Shown here one piece after another: positions 6,125-8,403 of a stretch of 8,403 nt of DNA. How positions within the stretch are numbered: position 1 is the first letter of the stretch; every line of letters starts with the position of its first letter. The position numbers and the translations under genes are program-made. The notes under the pieces are model-generated. The model was not told where the DNA came from. It did no database searches and was given only the letters and a program-made list of their open reading frames with translations. Origin of the DNA: Bacteroidales bacterium (GTDB taxonomy: Bacteria > Bacteroidota > Bacteroidia > Bacteroidales > WCHB1-69); the NCBI GenBank assembly GCA_031273515.1, contig JAISRU010000292.1, positions 1-8,403 on the forward strand. The letters are read 5' to 3'.

Positions 6125-6575
6125 TTTTTTTACGACGAAACGGCTTCAAACAAATTTAATCCGTGTTTTCTCGCGACGAAAAACATTCAACGTAATTTGA
6201 TTTGTGTTTTTTCGTTACGAAAAAAGCTGAACCGAATTTGATCCATGTCTTTTCGTCACGAAAAAAGCTGAACCACATTTGATTCATGTTTTTTCGTCGC
6301 GAAAAAAGCTGAACCGAATTTGATTCATGTCTTTTCGTCACGAAAAAAGCTAAACCGAATTTGATCCATGTTTTTTCGTGACGAAAAAAGCTGAACCACA
6401 TTTGATCCATGTCTTTTCGTCACGAAAAAAGCTGAACCGAATTTGATCCATGTCTTTTCGTCACGAAAAAACACAATTTTTTTTTGACTCAAATTTTTCC
6501 GTGGCAAAACCTGCTTCTTTCTGTTTAAACATTAGGGTTTTGCGACGAAACGGATTGCGGAAATTTTATGCCTTG
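6125..6575. repeat. 41-bp tandem array, 11 phased units with palindromic cores
   Basis: Six well-conserved 41-bp units start at 6207, 6248, 6289, 6330, 6371 and 6412. A seventh start at 6453 keeps the first 19 bp. Each has TTTTCGT-N-ACGAAAA (extended to nine-base arms in several) and then a 22-bp linker with GCTGAACC and TTTGATCCATG. Two linker types alternate irregularly (ACCGAATT and ACCACATT). Upstream units at 6125 and 6166 are diverged but in phase. Downstream, TTTGA at 6483-6487 and the block TTTTGCGACGAAACGG at 6538-6553 also fall in phase; the latter repeats TTTTACGACGAAACGG at 6128-6143 (15 of 16), exactly 410 bp or ten periods away. There are no variable spacers, so it is not CRISPR. 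It ends about 45 bp before the promoter box of the 261-residue gene. Confidence 0.9.
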
Positions 6576-6619
6576 TAGCATATTCTGTTTTTAGGTGGAT
6601 ATTGTATTAAAAAATTTAG

Positions 6620-6627
6620 TATCTTTG
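6620..6627 (+). promoter_or_regulatory. Bacteroidetes -7 promoter box before the DUF6261-like gene
   Basis: TATCTTTG is an exact match to TAnnTTTG, placed 24 bp before the ATG at 6652. A TTG lies upstream but only 15 bp away, too close for a standard -33. The 41-bp palindrome array ends just upstream, so that array could act on this promoter. Confidence 0.6.
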
Positions 6628-6651
6628 CAGCAATTTTAAAACAGCAAATGT

Positions 6652-7437
6652 ATGAATACGAAAATTGATGGATACAAATCTCTGCTTGCGCACATAACGG
6701 TTGCGCAAAATGTGCAGTTCCACAAGGATGTGGCGGGTCAAATCGAACCTCTTGCCATAAAGGTGAGCGGACTTGCATCCTCTTTTGAGGCATATAAAAC
6801 GGATTCCGCCGTGTTGGATGCGGAATTGGATCGGAGAAACAAGTCCATAGAAACGGACGAACTGGTTGCAAAAGACAACAGGCGCGACGCTACCACAATG
6901 GAAATTATCAGTCGCACCGATTATCATTTCAAATTTCCACAGAACGATGCGGAAAAAGAAGCGGCTCGCATATTGAAATTTATCGCGGACAAATATAAAG
7001 ATGCGCCGCACAAGGATTATCAGGCGGAAACGAGCTATGTCCGCAATATGGTAGCCGAATTGCGTAAAAATGCCGACTCTCTGGAATTGTTCGGACTGAC
7101 CTCGCTTACGGACAGGCTCGACAAGGAAAATACGGAGTTTGAAACGCTCTATCTTACTCGCACCACCGCAAAAGAGGCGAAACGTGAACGAGGCACGCTG
7201 ACGGAACTTTCAGCAAAGACCAACAACTCATTCGACATTCTGTGTCAAATCATCAACGGTCTGTCGCTGATGCCGTTTGATATAGACACGCAAGCGAATC
7301 TTGAGAAGATTGTCAGCATTATCAACGGTCAGATTCACCAGTATACGGTTGCGTATAATCGTCATGCGGGTGTCGTTGCCTCAAAAAAGAAAGGGGAAGA
7401 AGAGACGGCAGAAGAAACACCGGATAGTGGAGAATGA
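6652..7437 (+). CDS. DUF6261-like helical protein, function unknown
   Basis: The 261-residue product has no signal peptide or membrane segment and looks entirely helical and charged. It resembles the Bacteroidetes-restricted DUF6261 family as I remember it: an N-terminal FHKDVAGQIEPLAI helix, a VLDAELDRRNKSIETDELVA stretch leading into DNRRDATTMEIISR, DAEKEAARILKFIADKY followed by KDYQAETSYVRNMVAEL, then LTDRLDKENTEFETLY and a C-terminal helix with NSFDILCQIINGL. The tail (SKKKGEEETAEETPDSGE) is a charged disordered end. No catalytic motif is visible and the role is unknown. It starts at ATG 6652, about 25 bp downstream of a strong promoter-like box and behind the 41-bp array. Two lines I counted are 47-50 % G+C, much richer than the genes after it. 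The family assignment is from recognition, not a search. Confidence 0.78.
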   Translation: MNTKIDGYKSLLAHITVAQNVQFHKDVAGQIEPLAIKVSGLASSFEAYKTDSAVLDAELDRRNKSIETDELVAKDNRRDATTMEIISRTDYHFKFPQNDAEKEAARILKFIADKYKDAPHKDYQAETSYVRNMVAELRKNADSLELFGLTSLTDRLDKENTEFETLYLTRTTAKEAKRERGTLTELSAKTNNSFDILCQIINGLSLMPFDIDTQANLEKIVSIINGQIHQYTVAYNRHAGVVASKKKGEEETAEETPDSGE

Positions 7438-7480
7438 TTTAAAGGTACTGAAATGGAAATAGTATAATGTCCTCCAAAAT

Positions 7481-7615
7481 ATGGCAGAACTTAACAAAAT
7501 AGCATTTAGTTACAACAATCATCACCGAAAAGGAATGAGTGTTGTAAGCAGTTTGACAAATTTCTTCGGGCAGATAATGAGCAACGGAAAAAATGTGATT
7601 TTGCAAATTCTATAA
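7481..7615 (+). CDS. Small hypothetical protein, 44 residues
   Basis: An ATG-to-TAA frame encodes a peptide starting MAELNKIAFSYNNHHRKGMS and ending NFFGQIMSNGKNVILQIL. I do not recognise it. Its C-terminal half is moderately hydrophobic but shows no clear membrane span. It ends 12 bp before the HAD gene start, a spacing typical for co-transcribed genes, and shares that gene's AT-rich composition. It could also be the remnant of a longer gene or a leader peptide. With 44 codons, chance cannot be excluded. Confidence 0.4.
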   Translation: MAELNKIAFSYNNHHRKGMSVVSSLTNFFGQIMSNGKNVILQIL

Positions 7616-7627
7616 GAATAAGTTGAT

Positions 7628-8251
7628 ATGAACAAAAAAGTGATAGGAATAATTGGTCGTGCAGATGTTTTAATGTTCGATTTAGATGGTGTTTTGGTTG
7701 CTACTAATTATGCCAATTTCTTGTCGTATTTAAAAGCTATTCAACAACTAATACAATCAGACATAGATTTAACTTATGAATCTAACAAAAGGTTTACTCG
7801 TGAAACACTCAAAAGAGTTATTCCTACAATTAGTAAAAATAAATTTGAAGAAATTATTGAATTGAAAAATAAATTCTACATTGAATATTTAAATGAAACC
7901 AAATTGAATTATTCAGTTGTGAAAATACTAAACGAATATTCAAATACAAAGAAAATGGTATTAGTTACTAATAGCCACAAAGAAAGAGCTATTGTAACTT
8001 TAGAATATCATGGAGTGATGGATAAATTTAACCACAGGTTTTATAGACAAGACACACAATGTAGTAACAAATACGAATATGCACTGTCATTTTTGCAGAT
8101 ACCACCTGCCAGTATGGTCATTTTTGAAAATGAAAACTCTGAAATTGATTCTGCAATCCTTGCAGGTATTCCTGAAAACAATATAATCAGTATTGAATTT
8201 ATCACTTTAAAAAATAATAATTATGTACACATTTACAATTTCCCCCAATAA
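7628..8251 (+). CDS. HAD-superfamily hydrolase
   Basis: The 207-residue product is a haloacid-dehalogenase-type phosphatase. Motif I is MFDLDGVLV with nucleophile Asp18 and acid Asp20, motif II is VLVTNSH with Thr114, a candidate motif III Lys is Lys148 (SNKYEYAL), and motif IV is VIFENENSEID around residues 164-174. Residues about 28-100 form a helical C1 cap, as in phosphoglycolate phosphatase or beta-phosphoglucomutase relatives. Such enzymes use Mg2+ to cleave phosphate from small metabolites; the substrate cannot be told. Motif IV has Glu-Asn where relatives usually have Glu-Asp or Asp-Asp, though acidic residues follow at 169, 172 and 174. G+C in two counted lines is about 29 %, well below the preceding gene, which suggests acquisition. 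It lies between a 44-codon ORF and an overlapping downstream ORF. Confidence 0.88.
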   Translation: MNKKVIGIIGRADVLMFDLDGVLVATNYANFLSYLKAIQQLIQSDIDLTYESNKRFTRETLKRVIPTISKNKFEEIIELKNKFYIEYLNETKLNYSVVKILNEYSNTKKMVLVTNSHKERAIVTLEYHGVMDKFNHRFYRQDTQCSNKYEYALSFLQIPPASMVIFENENSEIDSAILAGIPENNIISIEFITLKNNNYVHIYNFPQ

Positions 8252-8403
8252 GTATTTGAGTCAAAATATTCAGGCGTTCTATCACACAGATTATGTTGGA
8301 TATAGACAGGACGGTAATCCTGATTATATCAACACACTAAAAAACACTTTTGGCTCAGAAGGGACAGTTAATCTGCAAAATGCAGCTAATACATTAAGGT
8401 CGG
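8223..8403 (+). CDS. Hypothetical protein, N-terminal part (runs off window); possible PRTase-like partner of the HAD
   Basis: An ATG at 8223 opens a frame that overlaps the last 29 bp of the HAD gene in another register and stays open for 60 codons to the window end. The peptide starts MYTFTISPNKYLSQNIQAFY and continues HTDYVGYRQDGNPDYINTLK. An upstream in-frame TAA at 8208-8210 leaves this as the first ATG. The overlap implies translational coupling with the HAD gene. I do not firmly recognise it. Phosphoribosyltransferase-like proteins are sometimes paired with HAD phosphatases in small modules, and this is a candidate by context only. Confidence 0.65.
   Translation, partial: MYTFTISPNKYLSQNIQAFYHTDYVGYRQDGNPDYINTLKNTFGSEGTVNLQNAANTLRS

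Noticed and set aside
6207..6471. CRISPR array
   Set aside because: The segments between the palindromic cores are nearly identical from unit to unit, so there are no spacers, and no cas gene is near.
6156..6507. Minus-strand frames over the 41-bp array encoding FFRDEKTW / FFVTKRH-like repeats
   Set aside because: 41 is not a multiple of three, so the array simply stays open in successive frames and yields a rotating three-frame peptide; two such frames overlap, and neither has a plausible start context or domain.
7463..7468. TATAAT as a promoter before the 44-codon ORF
   Set aside because: Bacteroidetes housekeeping promoters use TAnnTTTG rather than TATAAT, and no matching upstream box is seen.

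Overview
The window looks like chromosomal DNA of a Bacteroidales/Bacteroidetes bacterium. The evidence is: several -7 promoter boxes of the phylum type TAnnTTTG, no Shine-Dalgarno-like sites in front of the genes, a large T9SS-secreted protein with SprB-like and PKD modules and a CHU_C (type B) sorting domain, a DUF6261-like protein, and low-complexity intergenic repeats of a kind I associate with this phylum. Genes at the left and centre are roughly 37-50 % G+C in the lines I counted; the last genes on the right drop to about 30-35 %.

Left block (1-1551, all minus strand): yqeY -> PaaI-like hotdog thioesterase -> recX -> prfB (first codons only). Spacing is short (12, 38 and 12 bp), so this is a compact housekeeping run. 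There is a promoter-like box before yqeY and another between the thioesterase and recX. The thioesterase reading frame is intact except for one in-frame TAG at its 41st codon. The prfB fragment ends at an AGGAGG that is placed exactly like the stimulatory element of the RF2 autoregulatory +1 frameshift.

Intergenic 1 (1552-2570): no gene recognised. It holds a pair of REP-like CCCG..GGG palindromes, two perfect hairpins, a 22-bp direct-repeat array beginning in a perfect 28-bp palindrome, and the terminator of the next gene.

Centre (2571-5534, minus): one 987-residue secreted adhesin-like protein with signal peptide, N-terminal domain, Ig/PKD/SprB-like modules and a type B T9SS sorting domain.

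Intergenic 2 (5535-6651): three micro-tandem arrays (periods 8, 7 and 9 bp), a pair of inverted 20-mers, and a 41-bp repeat array running in phase for 11 units (6125-6575). The core of each good unit is a TTTTCGT-N-ACGAAAA palindrome. The array ends about 45 bp upstream of a TATCTTTG promoter box.

Right block (6652-8403, plus): a 261-residue DUF6261-like helical protein; then, in much more AT-rich DNA, an unrecognised 44-codon ORF, a HAD-like phosphatase, and an ORF overlapping the HAD gene by 29 bp and running off the window. The last three look like a small co-transcribed, possibly acquired module. The best candidates for something undescribed are the 41-bp array with its downstream gene, the AT-rich HAD module, and the amber codon in the thioesterase.
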